Of a stretch of DNA of 15,784 nt, positions 1-7,113 are shown one piece after another; position 1 is the first letter of the stretch, and every line of letters starts with the position of its first letter. The notes under the pieces are model-generated. The model was not told the origin of the DNA and searched no databases. It saw only the letters and a program-made list of their open reading frames with translations. The stretch is taken from positions 1-15,784 of the forward strand of contig JADYYV010000356.1 of assembly GCA_020853455.1 (NCBI GenBank), written 5' to 3'. The DNA comes from Alphaproteobacteria bacterium (GTDB lineage: Bacteria > Pseudomonadota > Alphaproteobacteria > Micavibrionales > UBA2020). The position numbers and the translations under genes are program-made.

Positions 1-648
1 CCAGACGGTTTCGATGCAGCTGCCGCCTTCGGGCGTGATTTTCTCGATCTTCTTGCGCAGCTTGCAGATGAACACGTCGATGATTTTCACTTCGGGTTCG
101 TCCATGCCGCCATAAAGGTGGTTCAGGAACATTTCCTTGGTCAGCGTCGATCCCTTGCGGAGCGAGAGAAGCTCGATGATGCCGTATTCTTTCGAGGTGA
201 GGTGCAACTGCTTGCTGTCCACTTCCACCGTGCGGGCATCAAGGTTGACCGTGATCGGCCCGGTCTTGATGACGCTTTGCGCATGGCCCTTGGAGCGGCG
301 GACGATCGCCTGGATACGCGCCATCAGCTCGCGCTTGTCGAAAGGCTTGGTCAGGTAATCGTCTGCGCCGAAGCCGAGGCCTTTGAGTTTGGAATCGAGT
401 TCCGACAGGCCGGACAGAATAAGGATGGGCGTTTCAACCTTCGCCGCGCGCAGGCGCTTCAAGACTTCGTAACCGTCGAGGTCGGGGAGCATCAGGTCGA
501 GAATGATGATGTCGTATTCGTAGAGCTTGCCGATTTCGAGGCCGTCTTCGCCCATATCGGTCGCATCAACGACGTAGCCGTCTGACTTGAGCATCAGCTC
601 AATGCTCTTCGCCGTGGACTGGTCGTCTTCAATCAGCAGCACCCGCAT
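1..648 (-). CDS. ctrA: CtrA, cell-cycle master response regulator (3' end cut by window)
   Basis: OmpR/PhoB-family DNA-binding response regulator that controls cell-cycle and flagellar genes in alphaproteobacteria. Translation from 648 begins MRVLLIEDD. The acidic pair is at 8-9, the phosphoacceptor is D51 within IIILDLMLPD, and the conserved TKPF motif closes the receiver. The winged-helix output domain carries KIIDVFICKLRKKI, a segment characteristic of CtrA rather than other OmpR regulators. The 216 codons present compare with about 231 residues in Caulobacter CtrA, so roughly the last 15 residues, including the degradation-tag end, lie outside the window. A Shine-Dalgarno AAGGGG (657-662) precedes the ATG. 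The gene is divergent from fliI. Identity is firm; regulation by phosphorylation through the CckA-ChpT relay is family knowledge and cannot be seen here. Confidence 0.96.
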   Translation of the reverse strand, partial: MRVLLIEDDQSTAKSIELMLKSDGYVVDATDMGEDGLEIGKLYEYDIIILDLMLPDLDGYEVLKRLRAAKVETPILILSGLSELDSKLKGLGFGADDYLTKPFDKRELMARIQAIVRRSKGHAQSVIKTGPITVNLDARTVEVDSKQLHLTSKEYGIIELLSLRKGSTLTKEMFLNHLYGGMDEPEVKIIDVFICKLRKKIEKITPEGGSCIETVW

Positions 649-659
649 CGCATTTCCCC

Positions 660-674
660 TTAATGTTTGCTTAG
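660..674. promoter_or_regulatory. CtrA-like box (TTAA-N7-TTAG) at the ctrA start
   Basis: TTAA at 660-663 and TTAG at 671-674 are separated by exactly 7 bases, one mismatch from the CtrA consensus TTAA-N7-TTAA. The site lies 12 bp upstream of the ctrA start codon and overlaps its ribosome binding site. If it is bound, it would suit autorepression better than activation. In AT-rich DNA a one-mismatch match can arise by chance, so confidence is low. Confidence 0.3.
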
Positions 675-681
675 TGGAGTT

Positions 682-686
682 GAATC
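682..686. promoter_or_regulatory. GANTC (GAATC) methylation site upstream of ctrA
   Basis: GAATC lies 34 bp upstream of the ctrA start codon. GANTC is the target of the alphaproteobacterial methyltransferase CcrM. In Caulobacter the ctrA P1 promoter contains such a site, and its hemimethylation together with GcrA times ctrA transcription. A matching role here is inference from position alone. Confidence 0.4.
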
Positions 687-851
687 ACTACTTAATCCTA
701 ATAAACATTATACCATGATCGTTAATAAAGGTTAAAAATAGTTCGGCAATTTTAACGATCAGGACGAATTAACCAATAATATCAATGAGAAAAACATCTT
801 CATTTTTCATTAAAAAATATGAGATAATCGTAAAAGAAGCGGGGGTTTCTC

Positions 852-2228
852 ATGGTTACGGGCCATCATTTCATCGAAAACTTGAGCGATAGCATCAACG
901 AACTGGCGGAGTACCAGCTGTTCGGCCGAGTCTCCACAATTCTCGGCATGCTGGTCGAAGTGGGCGGGGTGGAACGCGAACTGGCGATTGGCGACCGTTG
1001 CAACCTGATGCCACGCGGCGCAGACCCTATTCCTTGCGAAGTGGTGGGTTTCCGCGAAGGTCATGCGCTGGTGATGCCGTTTAAACCGCTGGACCGCGTC
1101 GGCCTTGGCTGCCGCGCGGAAGTGGCAACGGCGCAGCCCGCGCTGTTCCCCAGCAACGCATGGCTTGGGCGCGTGATCAACGCTTTCGGCGAACCCATCG
1201 ACGGCAAAGGCCCGATATTGGCGGGCGAAGACCACATGCTGCTGAAAAATAAACCGCCGGCAGCACACGACCGCAAACGGCTGGGCGAGAAACTCGATCT
1301 TGGCGTGCGTGCGATCAACTGTTTCCTCTCCACCGCGCGCGGGCAGCGGATGGGCATCTTCGCGGGCTCCGGCGTCGGTAAATCGGTTTTGATGTCGATG
1401 CTGGCGCGTTATACCGAGGCGGAAGTGTCGGTTATCGGGTTGATCGGCGAACGCGGGCGCGAGGTGCAGGAATTCCTTGAAGACGACCTTGGCGTGGAAG
1501 GCTTGAAGCGCAGCGTCGTGATCGTCTCCACCTCCGATGAATCGCCGCTGATGCGCCGCCAGGCGGCCTATAGCACCCTTGCCGTCGCCGAATATTTCCG
1601 CGATCAGGGCAAGCAGGTGCTGTGCATGATGGACAGCGTGACACGTTTTGCCATGGCGCAGCGCGAAATCGGCCTTTCCGCCGGCGAGCCGCCGACATCC
1701 AAGGGTTACCCGCCCACCACATTTTCGGAACTCGCGAAACTGCTGGAACGCGCAGGGCCGGGCGTAAAAGGCAAGGGCGATATCACCGCCTTTTTCTCCG
1801 TCCTTGTCGAAGGCGACGACCACAACGAGCCGATTTCCGATGCCGTGCGCGGGATCATCGACGGCCACGTCGTGCTGGAACGCGCGATTGCGGATCGCGG
1901 GCGCTATCCGGCCATCAATATATTAAGGTCGATTTCACGCTCCATGCCGCGCTGCCTGACGCCGGAACAGGCGGCATTGGTGGCGCGCGGGCGCGAAATC
2001 ATGTCGACCTATGAAGACATGCAGGAACTGATCCGCCTTGGCGCCTATCGCCGAGGATCCGACCCGAAAGTCGATGAAGCGATCATGATCTATCCCAAGA
2101 TCGAGGCGTTTCTGGCGCAGAAGCCGCTTGAGAAAACTTCGCTCGCCGACGGGTACAAGCAACTGGCGCAGGTGCTGGGCATGGCGCCCGCCGCCGCCAA
2201 GCCCGCCGCGCCGCCGCCCAAGAAGTAA
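852..2228 (+). CDS. fliI: Flagellum-specific export ATPase FliI
   Basis: FliI is the ATPase of the flagellar type III secretion apparatus; it sits at the cytoplasmic face of the export gate and helps deliver substrates. The 458-residue length is usual. Walker A is AGSGVGKS at 171-178, followed by the family motif LIGERGRE at 197-204 and the Walker B region ending in DSVTR at 261-265. The segment GYPPTTFSELAKLLERAG and the later YPAINILRSISR are typical of flagellar and type III ATPases and resemble F1-beta. The ATG at 852 follows a G-rich stretch at 841-845; an ATG at 820 is closed at once by a stop. The C-terminus runs on into an Ala/Pro/Lys tail (about 445-458). It is the first gene of an operon with fliJ, 6 bp downstream. 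Confidence 0.96.
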   Translation: MVTGHHFIENLSDSINELAEYQLFGRVSTILGMLVEVGGVERELAIGDRCNLMPRGADPIPCEVVGFREGHALVMPFKPLDRVGLGCRAEVATAQPALFPSNAWLGRVINAFGEPIDGKGPILAGEDHMLLKNKPPAAHDRKRLGEKLDLGVRAINCFLSTARGQRMGIFAGSGVGKSVLMSMLARYTEAEVSVIGLIGERGREVQEFLEDDLGVEGLKRSVVIVSTSDESPLMRRQAAYSTLAVAEYFRDQGKQVLCMMDSVTRFAMAQREIGLSAGEPPTSKGYPPTTFSELAKLLERAGPGVKGKGDITAFFSVLVEGDDHNEPISDAVRGIIDGHVVLERAIADRGRYPAINILRSISRSMPRCLTPEQAALVARGREIMSTYEDMQELIRLGAYRRGSDPKVDEAIMIYPKIEAFLAQKPLEKTSLADGYKQLAQVLGMAPAAAKPAAPPPKK

Positions 2229-2234
2229 TGACGC

Positions 2235-2660
2235 ATGGCCGACCTTTCCGTCCTGATCCGCCTGCATAAATACGAACTCGACGAAAAACGCCGCGCGCTC
2301 AGCGAACTCCACGGTCAGATGGCCGAAATGGAACGCCGCCGCCGCGATCTGGAACGCAGTTTCGAGGCGGAGAAGGAAGCCATCCGGTTAAATGGCGATG
2401 TCCATTTCACCTTCGCCCAATACGCCGAAACCGTGCGCCAGCAGCAGCGCGACATGATCGAGGAAGAACAGCAGCTGGAAAAGCATATCGAGAAGGCGAA
2501 GGAAGACCTGATGGAAACCTTCAGCGAGCTGAAAAAATACGAAATGACGCAGGAAGAACGCGAACGGCTGGAGGCCGAGGAACAGGCCATCAAGGAAAGC
2601 CGCGAAATGGACGCGATCGGCCTCGAGGGCTTCCGCCGGAAAAGCGATGAAAACACCTGA
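2235..2660 (+). CDS. fliJ: FliJ, flagellar export chaperone/stalk protein
   Basis: This 141-residue protein is highly charged and almost entirely predicted coiled coil, with long runs of Glu, Lys, Arg and Gln at about 15-125 and no membrane segment. Length, composition and position directly after fliI fit FliJ, which resembles the F1 gamma subunit, inserts into the FliI hexamer and escorts export chaperones to FlhA. Sequence conservation in FliJ is weak, so the call rests mainly on synteny and architecture. It starts 6 bp after the fliI stop, and its last 14 bases overlap the start of the next gene, which implies translational coupling. Confidence 0.88.
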   Translation: MADLSVLIRLHKYELDEKRRALSELHGQMAEMERRRRDLERSFEAEKEAIRLNGDVHFTFAQYAETVRQQQRDMIEEEQQLEKHIEKAKEDLMETFSELKKYEMTQEERERLEAEEQAIKESREMDAIGLEGFRRKSDENT

Positions 2661-3240
2661 CGATATTGCGCAGCGCCTGAAAGACATGGCCGCCGCCGAT
2701 TTGCGCAAGCGCGATGAACTGGTTGCCGCAGGCACGCTGTTCGACGGTTATCATCCCGAGATGGAAGCGTTGCATATCAGTCATGCGAAAGAACTGGATG
2801 CCATCATCGATGCCGTTGGCTGGCCGCATCAGGGGATTGCGGGCGCGGAAGGTGCTGCGGCCGCGTGGCTGATCGCCCAGCACGCCATCAGCCTGCCGGA
2901 TTTCCAGCGGCGCGTATTGCAGCTGTTGAAGGATAACGTGAATGATGTGGAACCAGCGCAGGTCGCCATGCTGGAGGACCGCATCCGCAAGTTTGAAGGC
3001 AAGCCGCAATTATACGGCACGCAATTCGACTGGGACGACAACGGCCAGCTGTCGGCAGGCGCAATCGAGGATGCGGCGAATGTCGATCAGCGTCGCGCTG
3101 CCGTCGGGCTGAATTCGCTGAGCGAACGCACCGAAGAAATGCGCAACCGCGCCGCATCCGAAGGCGACAAACCGCCCGCCGATATGACGAAACGCCGCCG
3201 GGACATGGATGCCTGGGCGAAAAAGGCGGGTTGGCGCTAG
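2647..3240 (+). CDS. DUF6624-family protein of unknown function
   Basis: This 197-residue protein appears soluble, with no signal peptide or membrane segment. It has hallmarks I associate with the DUF6624 family: an Arg-rich RKRDEL near 20-25, GWP at 58-60, AAWLIAQHA at 72-80, QLYGTQF at 121-127 and a closing VDQRRAAVGL at 146-155. An extra basic and acidic tail of about 35 residues follows. The ATG at 2647 lies inside fliJ, giving a 14-bp overlap in another frame; GGA about 6 bp upstream is a weak ribosome binding site. No biochemical function is established for this family as far as I know. Its place as third gene of fliI-fliJ suggests co-transcription with the export ATPase, but that does not prove a flagellar role. 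Confidence 0.8.
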   Translation: MKTPDDIAQRLKDMAAADLRKRDELVAAGTLFDGYHPEMEALHISHAKELDAIIDAVGWPHQGIAGAEGAAAAWLIAQHAISLPDFQRRVLQLLKDNVNDVEPAQVAMLEDRIRKFEGKPQLYGTQFDWDDNGQLSAGAIEDAANVDQRRAAVGLNSLSERTEEMRNRAASEGDKPPADMTKRRRDMDAWAKKAGWR

Positions 3241-3256
3241 AAAGATATCTTTTTTA

Positions 3257-3291
3257 GAAAAAACAAGGTCACCCCCGCCTTGCGCGGGGGT
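3257..3291 (-). terminator. Candidate terminator of the long flagellar operon, or extragenic palindrome
   Basis: An 8-bp GC-rich inverted repeat (ACCCCCGC/GCGGGGGT, 5-base loop) spans 3271-3291 in the convergent gap. Read on the minus strand it is followed after 7 bases by a run of six T (3258-3263), as expected for termination of transcripts leaving the fliK-like gene 62 bp away. The plus side has no T-run. The gap between stem and T-run is longer than ideal, and the stem resembles dispersed palindromes common between alphaproteobacterial genes, so it may serve as both. Confidence 0.45.
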
Positions 3292-3353
3292 CTGGCAGGC
3301 TGTCCAGCCGTCTCATGACTCAGCTTATGTGGTCACATGACGCGCTATTTATT

Positions 3354-5306
3354 CTAGGCCGTCGTGCCCTGCTGGGGAGTCTCGATCGTCACCCATTTCT
3401 GCGCGCGGGTCTGGAAACTGATGCCGCCTTCCAACTGCGCCTGCGCCAATCCCTTGGCGAAGCTGCCCATCATCTCACGGCGCATGGATTCCGGCAGGGC
3501 GTCGGCGCTGCGCAAAATCAGGTCGAAGGTTTTCTTGCGCAGCAGCCCGTCCAGCTGCATATCCCCCATGCGCGATAAATGGAGGTTCAGGATAAAGCGC
3601 GTGGGCGGGCTTGCGCGCATATCGTCTTTTTCGTCCGGCGTATCATCCTGCTGCTGGCGGCGGATATAGAATTGCATCTGGCCGATTTCGCCGTCATGCA
3701 TCATCGGCATCGAAATCGCGCGCCATTCGCCGGATACCGGTTCTTTCGACTGCGCCGAAATCTTGCCGAAATCGCCCGTCAAACGGTCGGCGAGCGCCGA
3801 TTTGCCCGCGCTGCGCAGCGATTGCAGCGTGCCTTCGCCCAGCCAGCTTTCGATCGCGCCCCCGCGCAGGGCCGCAAGAAAGAATAGCGCCGTCGGCACA
3901 AGCCGCGGCGTGGGTGACGGGATGCTGTTCTGTATCGCCTGCGCGGTCTGTGCGCCGATCGCGCCCAGCGTGTCGATGGTTTCCTGCAAGGCAGGCCATG
4001 TTGTGCTCCAGAGCGGCGTGAAGCCGGTCGGCGCTGCCTGCCGCAGGGCATCCATCTGGAAGGTGGTCATCACCTGCTGCGGCGTCATCGGCGCTGATTC
4101 AAAAACGATTTGCGTGCCAATCGGCAGCGGCGCTGCGGTGCGCAGCAGGAAGCTTTGCGCGCCGGCGCGGATGGATGGCTGGCCGTTGCTTGTGACGAAT
4201 TCGACATCTCCCAGTATTTGCCCCGGTTGCGGCGCGGGCGGCTGTTGTCCCTGCGGCGTCACGCTCACGATGCGCAGCTGGCTCATATTCGGGATCAATC
4301 CCTGCAAGCCCTGCGGCATATCGGTTTTTTGCCCGCCGCCCATGCGCGGCATCAGCGGAGATGGCGCGGTATTGCCGTTTTGCAGGCTTTCGATCAGCGG
4401 CAGCAAGCCCTTGAGCGCGCCGACGCCGGCGGGAGGCGGCGCGTTGCCCGTGCCTTTGCCGGCGGGCACAGGCAGCGGCGGCAGGTCGGTATCCGTGATT
4501 GGCTGCTGCGGCGTTTGCGTTGGCGGTTGCGGTTGCGTTGGCGGCGCGGGTGCCGGGGCGGGTGTTGTGTTGCTCGCAGCTGTGGGCGCGGGCAGCGATG
4601 GCGGTGGGATCATCTGCTGCAGCTTCGCCGCAACATCGGGCTTTGCAAGGTAGTTCAGGATTGCCTGCTGCTGTTCCGGCGGCAGTTTCTGCAAGGCCGC
4701 GAGCTTATCGGGCGCGGCTGACAGTTGCTGGATCACGTCGTTCGGCACGGGCAGGGGCCTGGGCAACTGGCGCAGCATATCGGGCGTCAGGCGCTCCAGC
4801 ACCTCGGCTGCGCGTTGCAGCGGGATATTCGCTTCAACAGGGCGCGAAGCCAGCGGCACGGCATCATCCGTCAGCACCAGTGCGGTCACCACATCGCCGG
4901 GCTTCAGCGGCGGGGCGGGCGGCGGTTTTGCGGCGGCGGGCGCGGGCAGGTCGGCGGCTTCGGCGGCAGCCGCCTTTTCGCGCAGCAATGCGATCTGCGC
5001 CATTAATTTGCCATCCCTGCCGCGCGTCAGTTCTATTGTGACGGCGGCATCCTTCGGCATCGGCTTGTCGCTGTTCACCACAATCTCGCCGCGCGGCGTT
5101 GCGATGCGGGTTTCGCCGGTGTCGCGGTTTTGCGACAAAACGCGGCCTTCTGTCTTTACGGGCGGGTTGCCGATATCGGCGGGAGATTGCTTGACCGGCG
5201 CAGCTTCGTCCAGCAGGCGTTGCGTGCCTTGTGATTTTGCGGGCGGCGTGGCGGCGTTCAGCACATTCGCGGCGGGCGGCTTCGGCGGGATGGATGAATC
5301 GCTCAT
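3354..5306 (-). CDS. FliK-like flagellar hook-length control protein (candidate)
   Basis: This 650-residue protein has a plan like FliK: a long low-complexity N-terminal and middle part and a compact C-terminal domain. A beta-rich segment at about 53-105 is followed by an Ala/Pro linker, a helical part (165-230) and a Pro/Gln/Thr-rich stretch (235-295). A second beta-rich segment (359-405) resembles the first. The C-terminal domain at about 525-640 contains FILNLHLSRMGDMQLDGLL, which recalls the FliK C-terminal pattern of short strands with a conserved Leu-Gly turn. FliK is secreted, measures hook length and switches export specificity through FlhB. The gene starts 14 bp after the flhG stop and ends the operon. 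Similarity is weak, and a non-FliK flagellar accessory protein is possible. Confidence 0.6.
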   Translation of the reverse strand: MSDSSIPPKPPAANVLNAATPPAKSQGTQRLLDEAAPVKQSPADIGNPPVKTEGRVLSQNRDTGETRIATPRGEIVVNSDKPMPKDAAVTIELTRGRDGKLMAQIALLREKAAAAEAADLPAPAAAKPPPAPPLKPGDVVTALVLTDDAVPLASRPVEANIPLQRAAEVLERLTPDMLRQLPRPLPVPNDVIQQLSAAPDKLAALQKLPPEQQQAILNYLAKPDVAAKLQQMIPPPSLPAPTAASNTTPAPAPAPPTQPQPPTQTPQQPITDTDLPPLPVPAGKGTGNAPPPAGVGALKGLLPLIESLQNGNTAPSPLMPRMGGGQKTDMPQGLQGLIPNMSQLRIVSVTPQGQQPPAPQPGQILGDVEFVTSNGQPSIRAGAQSFLLRTAAPLPIGTQIVFESAPMTPQQVMTTFQMDALRQAAPTGFTPLWSTTWPALQETIDTLGAIGAQTAQAIQNSIPSPTPRLVPTALFFLAALRGGAIESWLGEGTLQSLRSAGKSALADRLTGDFGKISAQSKEPVSGEWRAISMPMMHDGEIGQMQFYIRRQQQDDTPDEKDDMRASPPTRFILNLHLSRMGDMQLDGLLRKKTFDLILRSADALPESMRREMMGSFAKGLAQAQLEGGISFQTRAQKWVTIETPQQGTTA

Positions 5307-5320
5307 GTCCCGCCCCGCCG

Positions 5321-6121
5321 TCAGACGAGGATTTCGGCGACGACGCGGTCGGCGATTTTTTCAAGATCCTGCGCGGTCTCGGTATTCGGGGAGCGCACAA
5401 GGAACGGCGTCTGCGCGCGGATCGCGTCGCGCACGCGCTTGTCCTGCCGGATGATGCCCATCAGCGGCGGAGAAATTTTCAGGAAGTTTTTCGCGGCCTT
5501 CAGGATCGTGCCATAGGTCGCTTCGCCTTCCTTTTCGCTGCCGGTCTGGTTGACGACGACTTTCAGGTTGTCGCCATGCCCTGCGGCGTGGCTGAGTTTA
5601 ATAAACGCATAGGCGTCGGTCAGCGCGGTCGGCTCGTCGGTCGTGATGACAAAGGTCACATCGGCGGCGGCGGCCATGAAACGCACGGTGCGGTCGATGC
5701 CCGCGCCCAGGTCGATGATGATCGCGTCGTATTTCGGCAGCAGCCCGCGAATTTGTTCCATCAATTCCTGCAATCGCGGCAGCGCCATGGCGGAGAGCGA
5801 GCCATGACCCGAACGGCCCGCGATCACATCAAATCCGCCTGCTTCATAGGGCGTAATGATCTGCGGCAGCGTCAGGTTGCCCTCGATCACGTCATTCAGG
5901 TCGCGTTTTGCCATCAATCCCAGCTGCACGTCGATATTCGCCAGGCCCAGATCGCCGTCGAACAGCAAAACCTTTTTCCCGCGCAGCGCCAGCGCGTGGC
6001 AGAGCGTGATGGAAAACCATGTCTTGCCGACGCCGCCCTTGCCCGATGCGACGGCGAAAAGTTTCTGCGCGGGCGCATCGCCTGTCGTCTTTGTCGGCGG
6101 CTGTTTTGTCTTGGTTGTCAT
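5321..6121 (-). CDS. flhG: FlhG (FleN/YlxH), MinD-like ATPase controlling flagellar number
   Basis: This 266-residue P-loop ATPase of the MinD/ParA superfamily has the deviant Walker A SGKGGVGKTW at 26-35, the switch I segment DGDLGLAN at 55-62 and Walker B IIIDLGAGI at 134-142, all typical of FlhG. In polarly flagellated bacteria FlhG limits flagellar number and stimulates the GTPase of FlhF. The C-terminus lacks a long amphipathic membrane-targeting helix beyond KIADRVVAEIL. The N-terminal 20 residues are Lys/Thr/Pro-rich and lack the DQAxxLR-type motif that activates FlhF in Bacillus and Vibrio. The start codon overlaps the flhF stop as ATGA, a sign of translational coupling. Confidence 0.92.
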   Translation of the reverse strand: MTTKTKQPPTKTTGDAPAQKLFAVASGKGGVGKTWFSITLCHALALRGKKVLLFDGDLGLANIDVQLGLMAKRDLNDVIEGNLTLPQIITPYEAGGFDVIAGRSGHGSLSAMALPRLQELMEQIRGLLPKYDAIIIDLGAGIDRTVRFMAAAADVTFVITTDEPTALTDAYAFIKLSHAAGHGDNLKVVVNQTGSEKEGEATYGTILKAAKNFLKISPPLMGIIRQDKRVRDAIRAQTPFLVRSPNTETAQDLEKIADRVVAEILV

Positions 6122-7104
6122 GACTTGCCTTTCTTCGCCTTGCCCGCGGCCGGAATATGCGGCATCAGGAAATCGGCGAGGGTATCGGGGGTGAGCGTAA
6201 TGATGCCGTTCGCCACATTGGGCGTATGGCTGGCGGCGCTGAACACAAGGCCGCCCTTGTCGGCCGCGCTTAAAATGCCGCCGATGCGGCGCGCGAAATC
6301 GAGGCGCGTGGGGATCAGGCGGCGCACGCCGATAATATCGAACGTCATCGCCATTTCGGCGCTTTCCTCCGCATCGAAACCGGCGGGCAGCACAAGCGCG
6401 GCATCCATATCGGCCACGCCCATCAGCTTCAGCAGCGTTTTCATCTCCGCCGGGTCGAACGGGTTCAGGCCGCCCGTATCAATAATAACGGGCGATGCGT
6501 TTTTAACCTTGGCGAGCGCGGCGGCGAGAGTCTTCGCGTCCTCCGCCTGATACAGCGGCAGTTTCATGATGTCGAGGAAGGCGGAAAGCTGTTCGATGCC
6601 GCCCGCGCGCGCGATATCCGTCGTGATGATCGCGGGTTTCTGCCCTGCCATCACGGCGGATGCCGCCATTTTCGCGGTCATCAGCGTCTTGCCCGCGCCC
6701 GGCGGGCCGACCAGGATCAGCGGCTTGGTGCTTTTTTTGGCGGGCGTATCGAATTTGAAAATTTTGCCAAGCGCGCCCGCCAGCATCTTTTTCGGCTCGC
6801 GCGCCGGCAGCACCATCGCGGCCGCCACGATTTTTTCGCTGACATTGCCCGGCACGCGGTGTTTCAGCAGCGCGTCGGTGATCATCTCGATCATTTCTTC
6901 TTCGTCATAGGGCTGCGGGTCGCGGGCGGTGTTTGCTTTCGGCTTCTGCGACGCGGGCAGTTCGTCCTGCTCGACCGCCGCCGTCACGCGGATCCAGCCG
7001 CCGGCTTCCTTGGTGCTGACGATAATGGCGTCGTCGCCCAGCGCTTCCTTGATCTGGCGCATGGCGTCGGTCATCGTTTTGGCTTCGAAGGATTTAAGGC
7101 GCAT
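6118..7104 (-). CDS. flhF: FlhF, SRP-type GTPase for flagellar placement
   Basis: This 328-residue SRP-family GTPase recruits the first flagellar parts to the pole. The N-terminal segment MRLKSFEAKTMTDAMRQIKE, followed by IIVSTKE, is the standard FlhF opening. The P-loop is GPPGAGKT at 133-140, followed by TTDIARAGGIEQL (161-173), the counterpart of the family's TDTYRIGAVEQL. The G3 motif reads DTGG (209-212) instead of the usual DTAGR, and G4 is TRLD (266-269) instead of TKLD. The protein is shorter than many FlhFs, mostly in the linker after the N-terminal region. It begins 9 bp after the flhA stop without a clear ribosome binding site, so it probably depends on coupling to flhA. Confidence 0.94.
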   Translation of the reverse strand: MRLKSFEAKTMTDAMRQIKEALGDDAIIVSTKEAGGWIRVTAAVEQDELPASQKPKANTARDPQPYDEEEMIEMITDALLKHRVPGNVSEKIVAAAMVLPAREPKKMLAGALGKIFKFDTPAKKSTKPLILVGPPGAGKTLMTAKMAASAVMAGQKPAIITTDIARAGGIEQLSAFLDIMKLPLYQAEDAKTLAAALAKVKNASPVIIDTGGLNPFDPAEMKTLLKLMGVADMDAALVLPAGFDAEESAEMAMTFDIIGVRRLIPTRLDFARRIGGILSAADKGGLVFSAASHTPNVANGIITLTPDTLADFLMPHIPAAGKAKKGKS

Positions 7105-7113
7105 GGGCTGCTA

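Larger units (their letters stand above)
649..851. promoter_or_regulatory. AT-rich divergent promoter region between ctrA and fliI
   Basis: This 203-bp spacer is strikingly AT-rich compared with the flanking genes and must hold the promoters for ctrA (leftward) and fliI (rightward). It contains a GANTC site at 682-686, a TTAA-N7-TTAG pair at 660-674 and further TTAA tetramers at 692-695, 722-725, 732-735, 752-755, 769-772 and 810-813. A G-rich stretch at 841-845 is the likely ribosome binding site for fliI. I could not assign -35/-10 elements with confidence. Confidence 0.6.

Noticed and set aside
722..735. TTAA-N6-TTAA as a CtrA box before fliI
   Set aside because: Spacing is 6, not 7, in a very AT-rich stretch; chance is likely.
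810..1868. 352-codon open frame antisense to fliI
   Set aside because: A frame opened by GC-rich codon bias opposite a clear FliI; the translation is rich in His, Arg and Phe with no family motifs.
5231..6550. 439-codon open frame antisense to flhG and flhF
   Set aside because: Spans the ends of three genes on the opposite strand, with no recognisable domain.
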